Source of the DNA: Acholoe squamosa
Lineage: Eukaryota > Annelida > Polychaeta > Phyllodocida > Polynoidae
Assembly: GCA_949317995.1 (NCBI GenBank)
Contig: OX439038.1
Span: 2,250,001-2,314,000 of the forward strand
Length of the DNA: 64,000 nucleotides
Direction of reading: 5' to 3'
This document shows positions 22,201 to 33,776 of the stretch, piece by piece (position 1 is the stretch's first letter; every line of letters starts with the position of its first letter). A program made the translations under genes and the position numbers. The notes beneath the pieces are model-generated. The model was not told the DNA's origin. It saw nothing but the letters and a program-made list of their open reading frames with translations, and searched no databases.

Positions 22201-24950
22201 TATATATATTCACCCTCACATCATTGAGGGCACATGAAAATAAAAGTCAACAATAATCAGGTTGGGGACGGGATATCTTGTTGGGACACACCAGGATCAT
22301 AGTACAACAGTCTGATTTTAGTCTGTACTAAGATTCTGATACCATGCAGAGTCTTAGGATGTACTGGGATCTTAGTAGCCTTGTGTGTGCACTGGACCAT
22401 GACACTCACCTCCACGGGTGTATGGGCCAATTAGAGCCCTGGTCACTGGACCATGACATCTACCTGTGCATACATTATTGAGGTCAAAGTAGGCCTGTTT
22501 GGCCTACGAGTACACTATATCATAGGCCTTGTTTCCCTTACAGCCTTACACAATGCCTATGTTTTCACCTTCACACTCTACAAACTCAGGGATAGTTAAA
22601 CCAATTCCTGTAATGTTTACTCACATGTACATCCTGAAACAATCCTCTAAATCCCTCCATTGTTCTGCAATGCATATTTACCATGAATAATGCAATTTCA
22701 GGGTAGTTCCTTGAGCAAATGTTCAGAAATGCTTTCAAAGTTCGCACCACCAGGAACTGGAAGTAGAAATCACATCACAACAAACCTCCTCTAACTTAGG
22801 TACCAAGACTGTAAGCAATGGGCCTTGACAGTAACCAGGTAAGGGACTTTCCCTTGCACATGCTCAGTGAGGCACCACCATGCAAAACAAAAATGGTGGT
22901 GAATTCAAGAGAGTCAGGAAAGTTATAGATTTAACTTGGATTTTGACCAGCCAGTAAATTCAAGGTAGTACCAGTCATTTATCTGATAATACCAAGACCT
23001 AGTTTAGAATATGGAAATGACAACAATATAAACAGAAAAACTGAAAAGGGGACCAGCCATACTTTACAGACACCTCAACTGTCAGCCCCTTACCGAAACC
23101 AGAACCCAGAAAAGCTATTGTCTGGGTTCTTAACAGAACTAAGGTCAAAGGTGGGATGGTTAAACCACTGTCTCATAGAGTGTGTACTAGGTACATGACC
23201 TACTGACAGCCAGCTCTCTGTACCTGCTATGTAACATGTGGCATCAATTAAAATTGATTCTCCTCCCCACACACACCGCATTGGAGAAATGATGTAAATA
23301 TCACCATAAAGTTCCCTCAGTAGCCACCCAAAGTTCGGAACTTTTGAGGAAGGTTTTGAGTACATTGCTTTTAGATAAAAGTGGGTTTGATTCAGTCAAA
23401 ATTCAGCTCATTTAATTCCCTCAGGTTAGGGGGTTGGCTTATCAGGATGTTTTATGAAATATGCTAGGAATATTTGGTATGTAAGGCCACACCAAAAAAA
23501 ATAAGTTGGTCTACGGATTTTGGTTTTGAAAAAATGGTGCGAGCAAGCACATCTTTTGGCGTCCAATGGATTCCTTGCTAGGAAATTGAGGCGAGTGAAC
23601 AAATTTTATTTTTTTAAAAATTTTGCCAAACATCACAAAGAGAAAACTTGTAGAAAGTGAAGCGAGCGAAATCCGTAGACAAGATTTTTTTCAAAGAAAA
23701 AAAAAATTTGTATTTCTGAAAATGTGGAGAGGGCGATCCATAGACCAACTTATTTTTTTGGTGTGGCCTAAGGGAGTCTTCCTCTAGTAATGTATTTCAT
23801 CACCTCTATTATCTAGAGGGAACCAATAAACCCTTATTAGGTTTTAGCAAAGGTATGAAAGATACCAAGATTAACAATATTCCTATTGCTTTTAGATTTA
23901 TCCACACATCCTAAACCCCATACCAATACTGTACAAAGGTGCAATGAGGAAGCTTCTATGTAGTGTGGAATAATCATTTATATTCTCACTTGCTAATTTT
24001 GGCTGCATAGGTGTATGCCTGGTACTAGAATAGACCAGGCTCTGGGTGCCTCCATTCATCCATGACTGAACCTGCAAATTACACAACTGTAGCTCAGGTA
24101 GAAGGCAAACTTTAGATGGTCAAGGGCCTCCCTACTGACCCATGGATGATCTAGTTATACTTTGGAGACCTCTGTTGAATAATTCAAAATACCAATGCAA
24201 CCAATATTCTTATTGTTATTAGCTACATGTGTACATTCTGAGCCCGTTACCTACAACTACCAAAAGGTCCCCAGCAAAAGGTTCTGTACAGTGTGGTGCA
24301 TATAGTCTGACTTTCTAAATATAGCTTGCTATGTTTAGGTGTATGTGTTGCAGAAATGGATCAGGCTCTGTGTGCCTCCATTCATCCATGACCTCAGTTA
24401 CAAAATATCAGATATGGTTCTGCCCCCCTCCAACACAGCTTTGGCTTAGGTCCCACCCACTATGCTACAGAGACATCTGTTGTGTCATATTGGTACTGTA
24501 AGACTAGGTCCTAGTGGCACCAGGAGTCTCTAAAACCAGTTGAATTCTTTAGGAGCATTGGGTATCTGATGGAGAAAAAAACTATTTTTAACATCAAATG
24601 AAAGCAGATCCATAATGTTATGTAGATTATATGTAACCAATTGAAAACTATCTTTAAAATCTATCATCAGACTTTCTTTCAACCCATGTCAAACCCCAGA
24701 AAAAAGGTACTAAAAATATTGTCAATACAGAATATGATATCAGTGATAACTGTAAATAAGTCGGCAGGCACTATGCTTGCCTCGGGACTCTGCGGGGCAG
24801 GCTGGCTCGGTCCCGCATTGCGAGGGGGCGCATCGCCCCACAGCGAGTATATAACACGCTGCGGGGAATCAGGGGGATTCTTGACTAAGAGTTACTCAAC
24901 AGAGCTACATTCATGCATCATGCCAACACTAGCTGTGGGGTAATGAACTC
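22200..24950. other. Intergenic; one diverged internal duplication
   Basis: There is no convincing coding sequence. A phrase GTGCCTCCATTCATCCATGA, preceded by an AGGCTCTG segment, occurs near 24050 and again near 24380, indicating an old ~330-bp duplication. A GC-rich island lies at 24775-24870. One MITE (23485-23768) is listed separately. Confidence 0.45.
23485..23768. mobile_element. Short relative of the 18.7-kb element, TAA duplication
   Basis: The ends GGCCACACCAAAAAAAATAA then GTTGGTCTACGGAT and ATCCATAGACCAACTTATTT then TTTTGGTGTGGCC are inverse copies, flanked on both sides by TAA. The interior repeats the TATTTCTGAAAAT phrase also seen near 19850, so it belongs to the same family. 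No coding sequence. Confidence 0.8.
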
Positions 24951-24954
24951 TCAT

Positions 24955-25555
24955 AGGGTCAGCATGATGCACCAATCAATGAAGCACTTCATTGGTGCAT
25001 CATGCAGACCAATGGGTATGATACATGAATTGTCATTGGTGCATCATGCTGACCAATGGGTATGATACATGAATCGTCATTGGTGCATCATGCAGACCAA
25101 TGGGTATGATACATGAATCGTCATTGGTGCATCATGCAGACCAATGGGTATGATACATGAAATATCATTGGTGCATCATGCTGACCAATGGGTATGATAC
25201 ATGAAATATCATTGGTGCATCATGCTGACCAATGGGTATGATACATGAATCGTCATTGGTGCATCATGCAGACCAATGGGTATGATACATGAATCGTCAT
25301 TGGTGCATCATGCTGACCAATGGGTATGATACATGAATCGTCATTGGTGCATCATGCAGACCAATGGGTATGATACATGAATCGTCATTGGTGCATCATG
25401 CAGACCAATGGGTATGATACATGAATCGTCAGCAGTCCTTAGAGGGTTAAATGAATGCATCATTCCTCATTGGTTGTCAAGATGCATCTTGAATGGTGAG
25501 TTACTTGAGATGATACACTCATGCATTAGTGGCCTTTAAAGGGTTAAGAGTTCAC
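24955..25555. repeat. 44-bp tandem repeat within a TTAA-type MITE remnant
   Basis: Ten or eleven near-identical copies of TCATTGGTGCATCATGCAGA then CCAATGGGTATGATACATGA then ATCG run from about 24985 to 25430. They are followed by GGGTTAA sequences and end in GGCCTTTAAAGGGTTAA at about 25553. That terminal sequence and the TGCATCATG phrases match the TTAA-flanked elements at 38-39 kb, so the array is probably an internal expansion of one such element. Confidence 0.8.
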
Positions 25556-25682
25556 ATGTGACCTTTATAGATAAGGTTTAAGTGGTTAGCTGCTGATCAC
25601 GTGACTTGATAGGAAAGTGAGTCAGGTGTTGTACATCTACCTGTGCCATGTACTCACAGAGAGACTGATAACAGTTACACTC

Positions 25683-27162
25683 ACTCACAGATTACAGTTA
25701 CTCACAGACTAAGGTAAGATTCACAGATTACAGTTACTCACAGACTAAGGTAAGATTCACAGATTACAGTTACTCACAGACTAAGGTAAGATTCACAGAT
25801 TACAGTTACTCACAGACTAAGGTAAGATTCACAGATTACAATTACTCACAGACTAAGGTAAGATTCACAGATTACAGTTACTCCCAGACTAAGGTAAGAT
25901 TCACAGATTACAGTTACTCACAGACTAAGGTAAGATTCACAGATTACAATTACTCACAGACTAAGGTAAGATTCACAGATTACAGTTACTCCCAGACTAA
26001 GGTAAGATTCACAGATTACAGTTACTCCCAGACTAAGGTAAGATTCACAGATTACAGTTACTCACAGACTAAGGTAAGATTCACAGATTACAGTTACTCA
26101 CAGACTAAGGTAAGATTCACAGATTACAATTACTCACAGACTAAGGTAAGATTCACAGATTACAGTTACTCCCAGACTAAGGTAAGATTCACAGATTACA
26201 GTTACTCACAGACTAAGGTAAGATTCACAGATTACAATTACTCACAGACTAAGGTAAGATTCACAGATTACAGTTACTCCCAGACTAAGGTAAGATTCAC
26301 AGATTACAGTTACTCCCAGACTAAGGTAAGATTCACAGATTACAGTTACTCCCAGACTAAGGTAAGATTCACAGATTACAGTTACTCCCAGACTAAGGTA
26401 AGATTCACAGATTACAATTACTCCCAGACTAAGGTAAGATTCACAGATTACAGTTACTCCCAGACTAAGGTAAGATTCACAGATTACAATTACTCCCAGA
26501 CTAAGGTAAGATTCACAGATTACAGTTACTCACAGACTAAGGTAAGATTCACAGATTACAGTTACTCACAGACTAAGGTAAGATTCACAGATTACAGTTA
26601 CTCCCAGACTAAGGTAAGATTCACAGATTACAGTTACTCACAGACTAAGGTAAGATTCACAGATTACAGTTACTCCCAGACTAAGGTAAGATTCACAGAT
26701 TACAGTTACTCCCAGACTAAGGTAAGATTCACAGACTACAATTACTCCCAGACTAAGGTAAGATTCACAGATTACAGTTACTCACAGACTAAGGTAAGAT
26801 TCACAGATTACAGTTACTCACAGACTAAGGTAAGATTCACAGATTACAGTTACTCCCAGACTAAGGTAAGATTCACAGATTACAGTAACTCCCAGACTAA
26901 GGTAAGATTCACAGATTACAGTAACTCCCAGACTAAGGTAAGATTCACAGATTACAGTTACTCCCAGACTAAGGTAAGATTCACAGATTACAGTTACTCC
27001 CAGACTAAGGTAAGATTCACAGATTACAGTTACTCACAGACTAAGGTAAGATTCACAGATTACAATTACTCCCAGACTAAGGTAAGATTCACAGATTACA
27101 ATTACTCCCAGACTAAGGTAAGATTCACAGATTACAATTACTCCCAGACTAAGGTAAGATTT
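25683..27162 (+). repeat. 36-bp tandem array, about 41 copies, each with a splice-donor consensus
   Basis: The unit is AGATTCACAGATTACAGTTA then CTCACAGACTAAGGTA. Each copy contains ACTAAG|GTAAGAT, a near-ideal 5' splice site, and TTACAG or CTCACAG, which can serve as 3' splice sites. Variation is mostly A/C at CTCaCAG and G/A at TTACaGTT. The last unit runs into GTAAGATTTCAACAAG, ordinary intron-like sequence, suggesting that the array grew from the donor junction of a real exon. A CACGTG box lies just upstream near 25600. Confidence 0.95.
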
Positions 27163-27455
27163 CAACAAGTAAAGTATGACATAGACATCATTTAACACCA
27201 TGTGCTTTTAGAACCTTCTTGATTTACTTTTGTGTGTGTTTAAATTATGATTTGAGAATTAAAGGGGGAAAAGCTGCCTGAAAAAGGTAGCATTTACCCC
27301 ATCGCCCCAATAAAGGATGATTTACAAGATAGATTGGGTTGACAAAATTTATTATTGTATATGATAAATTTTGATACATGTAATAGTTATACAATACATG
27401 TTAAGAACAGTAGATGATAAAAGACACATAAAATAAGGCCAAAAGGGTCAAGAGT

Positions 27456-28920
27456 CTAGTGTTCTGTTTGTGAGATTGCTTTTGCTAGAGCTTTGCTAAC
27501 TCTCTGATTTCCATGTATTCTGATGTATTGTTTATGGGTATCAGACTGCCAACCCCCAAATATCTTGACGTCATGTTCTGAACACCCATGATCGTATGCT
27601 TCTGTGGCAGCTGCTATTCTCAGCGAGTGTAGGGAAAAGGCTCTCTTTTTCTGTCCTATAAGGGCCATGACCCTGTGCCATTCCGCCTCGACATACAACA
27701 CTTGAAGTGGGGTATGCCTCTCCAGTTGTATACCAGATCTACAAATAATAGCAGGGGTTAGTATACCTAGAACATATGTACATGCAGTGGCCAGAGGGAT
27801 ATTTCCTTCTCTCAGAATGTCTAGAGCATGTGTGAACTGTCCACAGCCCAAGTGAGCGCAACTAAGTCCATTTTGTTCCTTTTTCCTGCTATGTGTTTGT
27901 ATGTGATGTCCAGATTGTACATAGCTTGGAGCATCCAACAGGCATGGGCACACCTTGATGTGGCCACCCTTGTGCTCCTGACCAATAAAGGTGTGAAGCA
28001 CAATGGCAACATTTGCAGCTTCCAAGCATGTTATATTCTTAACCGGGTCCTTGATGGGACATACTTGTGCGGCGTATGCTGTGCTGCCATCTATGCCGCT
28101 GCCACAGGCATCAACGTGGATGGTGAGGGTGGAGTCATTGCGGAGCCCAACTCTGTTCCATTGTTCTGCAAATTCATCAAACGACTTTAAGTCATGGCGC
28201 ATATCAGAGTTTACATTCAAGTGCTTACCCTTCACATTTCTCAAATTGTCTAGGAGTCTAGTTACAAATAATCTGGCCGGTTGTATACATTTGGCCACAT
28301 GTAGAAGTACACCAAGTTACAACTGTAACTGGCGTTTAGACATGGACTTTCTTTAAGCATAGTATTTAACCTTTCCCCGTACCTCCTGTAACTTCTCTTC
28401 TGGTACTGAGACTGTCATCTTCTCTGCCTAACTGATTGGGCCGGTGCCTGTAGCTTGTCCAGCGCTTCAGGAAGCCCAAGAGTAGGCCAGTAGGCATTTA
28501 GTAGTGTCATAGCCCTCTACAGCACTGGAATGATCATTAGAAATAATAATATCATCCAGATACATACGGGAGTATATGCCCTGGCAGGCCAATATATCTA
28601 CTAAACAGTGAGCAATTCTCTGCATGTGATTTGTGCTAGCCCTACTGCCAAACGGTACAGACAGATCTATATAGTATGCATCGTCCCATTTTAAGCACAG
28701 TAGTGGCCAGTCACTTGGGTCCGTCAGATAACTTTTATAGGCGCAACTGATATCTTTACTAGAGACATATGCCCCATTTCCTACTTCCGCCACCTTATCT
28801 AGAACCTCTTTTACCATTGGTAGACTATGATGACGTGGAATACCATTAACGATATTTTTCATAATGTACGAGTTAATAAACTTCTCTTGAATGTCTGAGT
28901 TCCTCGATGGCCCCCGGACG
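27456..28920 (-). pseudogene. DIRS-type retrotransposon pol: RT, RNase H, tyrosine recombinase (decayed)
   Basis: Reading down the minus strand: an RT core with DISCAYKSYL and the YLDDI active site (about 28862-28467); a linker with VSVPEEKLQEV and LLHVAKCIQPARLFVTRLLD (about 28400-28260) interrupted by stops; an RNase H-like part with TIHVDACGSG (about 28220); and a tyrosine-recombinase C-terminus with HSLRIAAATEAYDHGCSEHD and GGWQSDTHKQYIR, including the catalytic Tyr (to 27456). RT-RNase H-YR is the DIRS/Ngaro order; no methyltransferase domain is visible. The N-terminal RT and gag are missing; the frame fades at about 28920 beside a (CAAA)n tract. At least three in-frame stops make it non-functional. 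Confidence 0.85.
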
Positions 28921-28923
28921 TAA

Positions 28924-28948
28924 AACTAAACAAACAAACAAACAAATA
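28924..28948. repeat. (CAAA)n microsatellite
   Basis: AAACAAACAAACAAACAAAT at the upstream edge of the DIRS-type fragment; possibly the tail of another retroelement that truncated it. Confidence 0.7.
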
Positions 28949-28949
28949 T

Positions 28950-29550
28950 ATTTCTCCCTCAGGTAGGACATATCCGTAATAAAGCGGCGGCTTCTGTATT
29001 TTTTTTTAGGGCATGACATTAATGGTGACACCAAGGTTGAAATGGAGGTTGAGAATAAGGGCCTTTGAAACTCCTGTATCCCATCTCCTTCTGATATTTG
29101 ATGGAAGGTAAAGTTTCATTTAGCTGTCATCCAGGACAGTCTCTGATGACCGTCTAGACAGTTGTCTGCGGGTGGCTTATAAGGTCAATTGACTACTATG
29201 TTGGCATAGCGCGCTCCTTCATGTGGGGATTAGGCTTTAGACACTCCATTGTGTTACCCTTACTTTTCTGTAGACTTCATGTCTGCTTTACTTGGAGGGT
29301 CCCAGTCTTTGACCATTCAGTGGTAATAACCTACTGATATTAAACAAATTTGATGACTCATATAAAATATAAATTCAGTCACACATGCTTATGTGTGGTT
29401 GAAATGAAAATATGATTTTTTAGGTATCTTAAATAATTCTAATTTCTTGAAACTACACCACATTTAGATATCTTTCTTAATATGTGGTGTGTAGGCCTAG
29501 GCTTAATAGGGCCTATACCTGTGGTTTCTCTTGTGAGAGTGATTTCACTC
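28950..29550. other. No recognisable feature
   Basis: AT-rich spacer between the DIRS-type and Gypsy-type pol remnants. It may include untranslated ends or LTR sequence of either element, but no LTR signature is clear. Confidence 0.35.
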
Positions 29551-29557
29551 TTATTTC

Positions 29558-30956
29558 TCACAATCTTGTAGTATTTGGCTTCATGTAAAATAGGCCTGTG
29601 TTCCTGAAAGCTGCAACCTCTTTTAGTGTGTCTATGTGTACAGGTCTGGCCACCAGTAGGTTGGTGTCCATGTTCTTGAGTTTGGCACTTGTCAAACTAG
29701 GTCTATTTACTACAACATATGGTCCCATAAAAAGGGGTTGAAGTTTCTTACACTCTGTGTTGGTCAGGATTCTTGGTATGTTAAGGTACACCATGTCAGT
29801 GACCTTGATTTCCTGGGGTGTAAGTTTCTTATCATATCTGTTCTTCCTCTCCTTCTGTAGCTTGGCGACCCTTTGTATAGCTTTCCTCCTTGAGGTATCT
29901 TGATTTGTTATCATGTTAGCTACATGGTCTGCTACAGTTGATATGTCATTCTGTATTCCTAATCCTAAGTCCATTGGGGTGGCTGGGTTTCTTCCATGGA
30001 GTAAGAAGAAAAGGGTGAATCCTGTAGTGTGGGATTCAGTATTGTTCAAGGCAAAGGTTATGGGTTCAATAAATGAGTCCCAATTGTTTTGATGCTTTGA
30101 ACAGAATGTTCTGAGAGCTGTGCCAATGCTAGCATTGAATCTCTCCACCAGACCATTACTTTGAGGCCTGTAGGGGGAGGAAAATTTATGCTTGATCTTA
30201 AGGTGTTTAGTTAGCTTTGTGAATCTTGCACCTGTATAGCATGTCCTATTGTCTGTTTGAAGAGTGGCTGGTGTTCCATGATGGCAAACTATGTTATTGT
30301 AAAACTCAGCTGCTGTTGTTTCAGCTTTTAAGTCAGTAGTAGCCCAAGCTGTTGCATATCTGGTAGCATAATCTATGCAGACTTGTATATGTTTGTTTCC
30401 TCTGGCAGTTGTGGGGAGTGGTCCCACTGCGTCGAGATTTAGAAACTTCATTGGTGAAGCCATGTAATCTCTCACTGTCATTGGTGTTTTGTGTGAGTGA
30501 ACTTGCCTCTTTGCTGCTAGACAAGTGTGACAGGTGGAAACATATTTGGTTGTGTCTGCTAGCATAGATTTCCAAAATACCCTATATACTAATACTAGGT
30601 CGGAGTGCTGACATCATCCTATTTGAGCCAAGATGGCCACCTGTAGGTGAGTCATGGAAATACTGTAGTGTACTTGTTACACATTACTGTGGTATAACAA
30701 TTTGAAGTGGTACAGTATTGGGGTTTCTCTAATTTATGGGGCATATGTGGACTAATGTACCATTTACCAAGGTGTATGGCTGGCCTTGGTTGATGATTCT
30801 ATTTGCTTGGGCTTTTGGTGAAGGCAAGGTTCCATCCTCAAGATATTGTATGAGTGGAAAAGGTTCCTTGTCCTTCCTTTCTTCCAAGCCAAGACTGATA
30901 CCTGAGATAGATGTGTCGGGAATCTGATCCAACAATTGATTTATATCTAGCACATG
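29558..30956 (-). pseudogene. Ty3/Gypsy-type pol 3' part: RNase H-integrase linker and integrase (decayed)
   Basis: From 30956 down: a linker with FPLIQYLEDGTLPSPKAQAN and LVNGTLVHICPI, then after a TAG and a TAA stop the HHCC module (FHDSPTGGHLG ... YVSTCHTC), a frameshift near 30580, then the catalytic core from 30565. The core has Asp in LNLDAVGPLP, Asp in LQTDNRTCYTG and Glu in SNGLVERFN, with 35 residues between the last two. The usual DRGTxF after the second Asp is altered to DNRTCYTG. The frame ends at 29558. RT and RNase H, expected at higher coordinates, are cut off by the inverted repeat that starts at 30957. Protease-like fragments on the same strand at 56.7-62.5 kb may be the rest of this copy. 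Confidence 0.9.
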
Positions 30957-31429
30957 AGTAGTATAGTGTGAGACACAATGACATAGTTTGGTTAAGGGCA
31001 AGTTTTGAGGTGAATGATTGGGAGTTTGGATTTGATTCAGCTATGTATGTGTAGGGAAAATGTTGAGCTATCAGAATGTGCAATAATATTTGGGGGAATA
31101 TTAAAATGAATAGTGAATTAAGTGGTCCAAAGTCGGGTAATTTTTGGGTGTTTTGGTGAGATATCAGAATGTTAAAACCATCTGTGGGAACGCATTGACT
31201 GCATGGAATTACCTATGGTTTTGGGGTATGATACATTCTATGTGAATATATGTGCATGTATGTTTTTAAGTTGATTAGTTCAAAATCAATCGAGTAATGA
31301 ACAAATGAGTGTAGACTGTAAATGTATGGAGTTGGAAATCCAAGATGGCCGTGGCTGGAGGCAGGTGCTGGCTTGTCCTGGGGTAGGTGGCCTACATTCA
31401 CGCGTGGGGTAGCCTCGAATGCTGCTAGC

Positions 31430-31615
31430 TGATTGGATGGTTGTGCTCACGTGATCACTCATGTGTTCATCGGATAACACAAAGAGAATTGTGCCAGGAG
31501 TATTGCACCACCATTGCAGGTCCAGCGGCTACAGGGAAGGGTGGTTATTCCTGTTCTCAAAATAACCGGCACAAGCCAGTTCCTTTTCAGTTGCGTTCCC
31601 ACCTCTGAGTCAAAC
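31430..31615 (+). promoter_or_regulatory. Putative promoter of the PC4/death-domain gene (left arm)
   Basis: An inverted CCAAT box (ATTGG at 31432-31436) and a CACGTG E-box (31448-31453) lie 160-185 bases before the chosen ATG at 31616. No TATA box is obvious. Two overlapping upstream reading frames are likely untranslated leader. Confidence 0.35.
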
Positions 31616-33432
31616 ATGGCTGCTACGATGGATGACTTTCCTTTCAATATTAAGCCTGTCTATGACAGGGAGCTTACTCCGGAGGAAGTGGAGCTCTTGA
31701 GGACCGTGGATTCACAACCAATGCCTTGCATTTACCTTCAAACTGTAAGTGTACATTACATTACTCGATAAGATAAGCTGTTTGTTAAGTTGTGTTTATC
31801 TCTTAGGGATCCCAAGTTACTATTATGCTGAAATTCAAGGAAGAATATAAGCTACAATATTTCTGTTTCCATCTAATCTTCAGACTGATGAGGAGGCAGA
31901 AATGAATGAGCCGGTTAGTTCTACCCAAGATGAACCTACACCTACTCCTGCTAAGAAGAAGAAAAAGGATATCACAACCCCTGTCAGGAAGAGAGCAAAG
32001 CTTCTGCCTGAAGTGAAAAAGAAGACAACTAAGACAGCCAAGCGGGTTATTTATCCTTGCAGATACCTAAGCTAATGAACTTTGATGATGATACTGTCAT
32101 GCCTGAGACACCACAGCCGGGAGCACTACCCAATTCACCTTTCACTTCTGATAAAGCCAGTGAGGGTGATAACAAGAAGACAAGCAGAGTCTGCTACCTA
32201 GATGATGCTGTGAAGCTACCATCTGTCTCATCCTTTCGGAAGGGTACAACCTATTTGTGCTCCAGTGAGTGGAGACAGAACTTAGGAGTGACAGATGCTG
32301 GGAAGCAGGAAAAGGAACAAAGCAAGCTGTGGTATGATCTGGGAAGGGGACTTTACATAGACCGCCCTCCCACCACTGCAGGGAGCACAGAAAAAGAGGA
32401 ACTAAGGATCGGTCTGTGGTATACAGACTCAATAAGGAAACACCAACGTGCTGGATCCAGGTACAGTGTCACTTTGGACTTTGATGCCCTCTATCTGCTA
32501 AAGACCAATGCTAAGGATATCGAAAATGCAATGAAAATCTCGGAACGGGAGTATTTTCTAGGATACTCATGCCATCTTGGAGGACAGTATTTCATTACGG
32601 TGGAGCACGACAACTGCAGTGTTTCCATCAGGTATTGGTTTGCCTTGAAGGCCAACGAGGGAGATCCAGAGGCAGAATTATTACCTGGTCGTAAAGGATT
32701 GAAGCTGACTTATGATCAATTTGGAAAGCTCAGAGTCTTCTTGGAGAAGCACCTGGATGAATATCTCCCTAACTTTAAGAATCACATCTTTAGATGTCAC
32801 AGGGAAGGTCATGATCCTGCTGAGTGTACCCTATGCTATGTCTGTGGTAGACTTCCTATGGAGAGAAATATACAGAGACTGCTTGGTGAGTATCATCCTT
32901 TCTTCATGAAATCTGTGTGCCTAATATAGTTAATGTTGACCATAGGAAAATATATGTTAAAGATTTCTAGTATGGTTAAGATATACATATTTCATTGGAG
33001 ATAGTGTGTATTGCTTATCATGCACCTGACTGAACTTGAAAAATTTGATCATGCTGAATGATAGTAGGTCTCATGTGTCATTCCAGGGCTGGAGATGGGA
33101 CTACCTTGAATGAGCCAGACACCAGTGTACTTGATGATGACTCCGAGAGGGGCTATAAAGCAGCAGAGCATAGGTATCCATGGAGGAAATTTGAAGAAAT
33201 AGACTGTTATAGAATTGCTTCACATTTTGCGCCGGCCTGGAAAAGTGTTGCCCCTTTGTTAGGTTTCACATACTGGGAAATAGAAGCCATAGCTATGGAA
33301 AATGAAGACAGTAGTTGTGTGATGCAAGCTACTGCTATGCTTATCAAGTGGTGTCAGCTTGAGGTTGATGATGCCAATCTGAATACACTGACATATGTAC
33401 TGGATCGACTTTCAATTAATACATTTCACTGA
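31616..33432 (+). pseudogene. PC4-like DNA-binding plus death-domain protein, left-arm copy (frameshifted)
   Basis: Exon 1 (31616-31744) ends at CAAACT|GTAAGT. Exon 2 (31884-32885) starts after CTTCAG and ends at CTTG|GTGAGT. A third exon ends at the stop at 33432; its acceptor is uncertain (about 33059 or 33087). AATAAA is at 33604. A Lys-rich basic stretch is followed by a PC4/p15-like domain at roughly residues 260-330: GYSCHLGGQYFITVE, then ELLPGRKGLKLTYDQFGKL, the PGRKG turn being diagnostic. Exon 3 encodes a death domain (RIASHFAPAWKSVAPLLGF, then WEIEAI, MLIKWCQ, YVLDRL). PC4 domains bind single-stranded DNA; death domains mediate signalling assemblies in apoptosis and innate immunity. 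One base is missing near 32046 relative to the other arm, shifting the frame in exon 2. Confidence 0.7.
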
Positions 33433-33776
33433 ACTGTCTATAGATGTGTAGAGTAGTTGTCAACATCGTTATTGTCATATATGTGTGTCAACCGATTTCA
33501 GTGTAAACCTTTGTGTTAAAGTGTTGAGATGAATCATTTTATATAGCATGTACCTGCTAGTGATGACATATCAATTCATAAATGACCTTGTAAACTGATT
33601 TGTAATAAAATAGATATAGCTAATATTGTCTTTGTTTCAATTTTTGTGATTATTCAATAGGAATCAGGAGAGAATACAAAACACTTGAGTTCAATGATGA
33701 ATCATTTTAATATCTACAAATATAATTGCTAAAATACTAGAATTTCTACAGTGATATCAATGTCTATTTCATCTTA

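Noticed and set aside
24775-24870. GC-rich segment considered as a structured RNA gene
   Set aside because: Partial inverse matches but no A/B box, cloverleaf or known RNA motif.
25683-27162. CRISPR array
   Set aside because: Units are contiguous with no variable spacers, in a eukaryotic context.
27821-28356. Plus-strand and alternate minus-strand frames over the DIRS-type region
   Set aside because: Shadows of the RNase H/recombinase reading, without motifs of their own.
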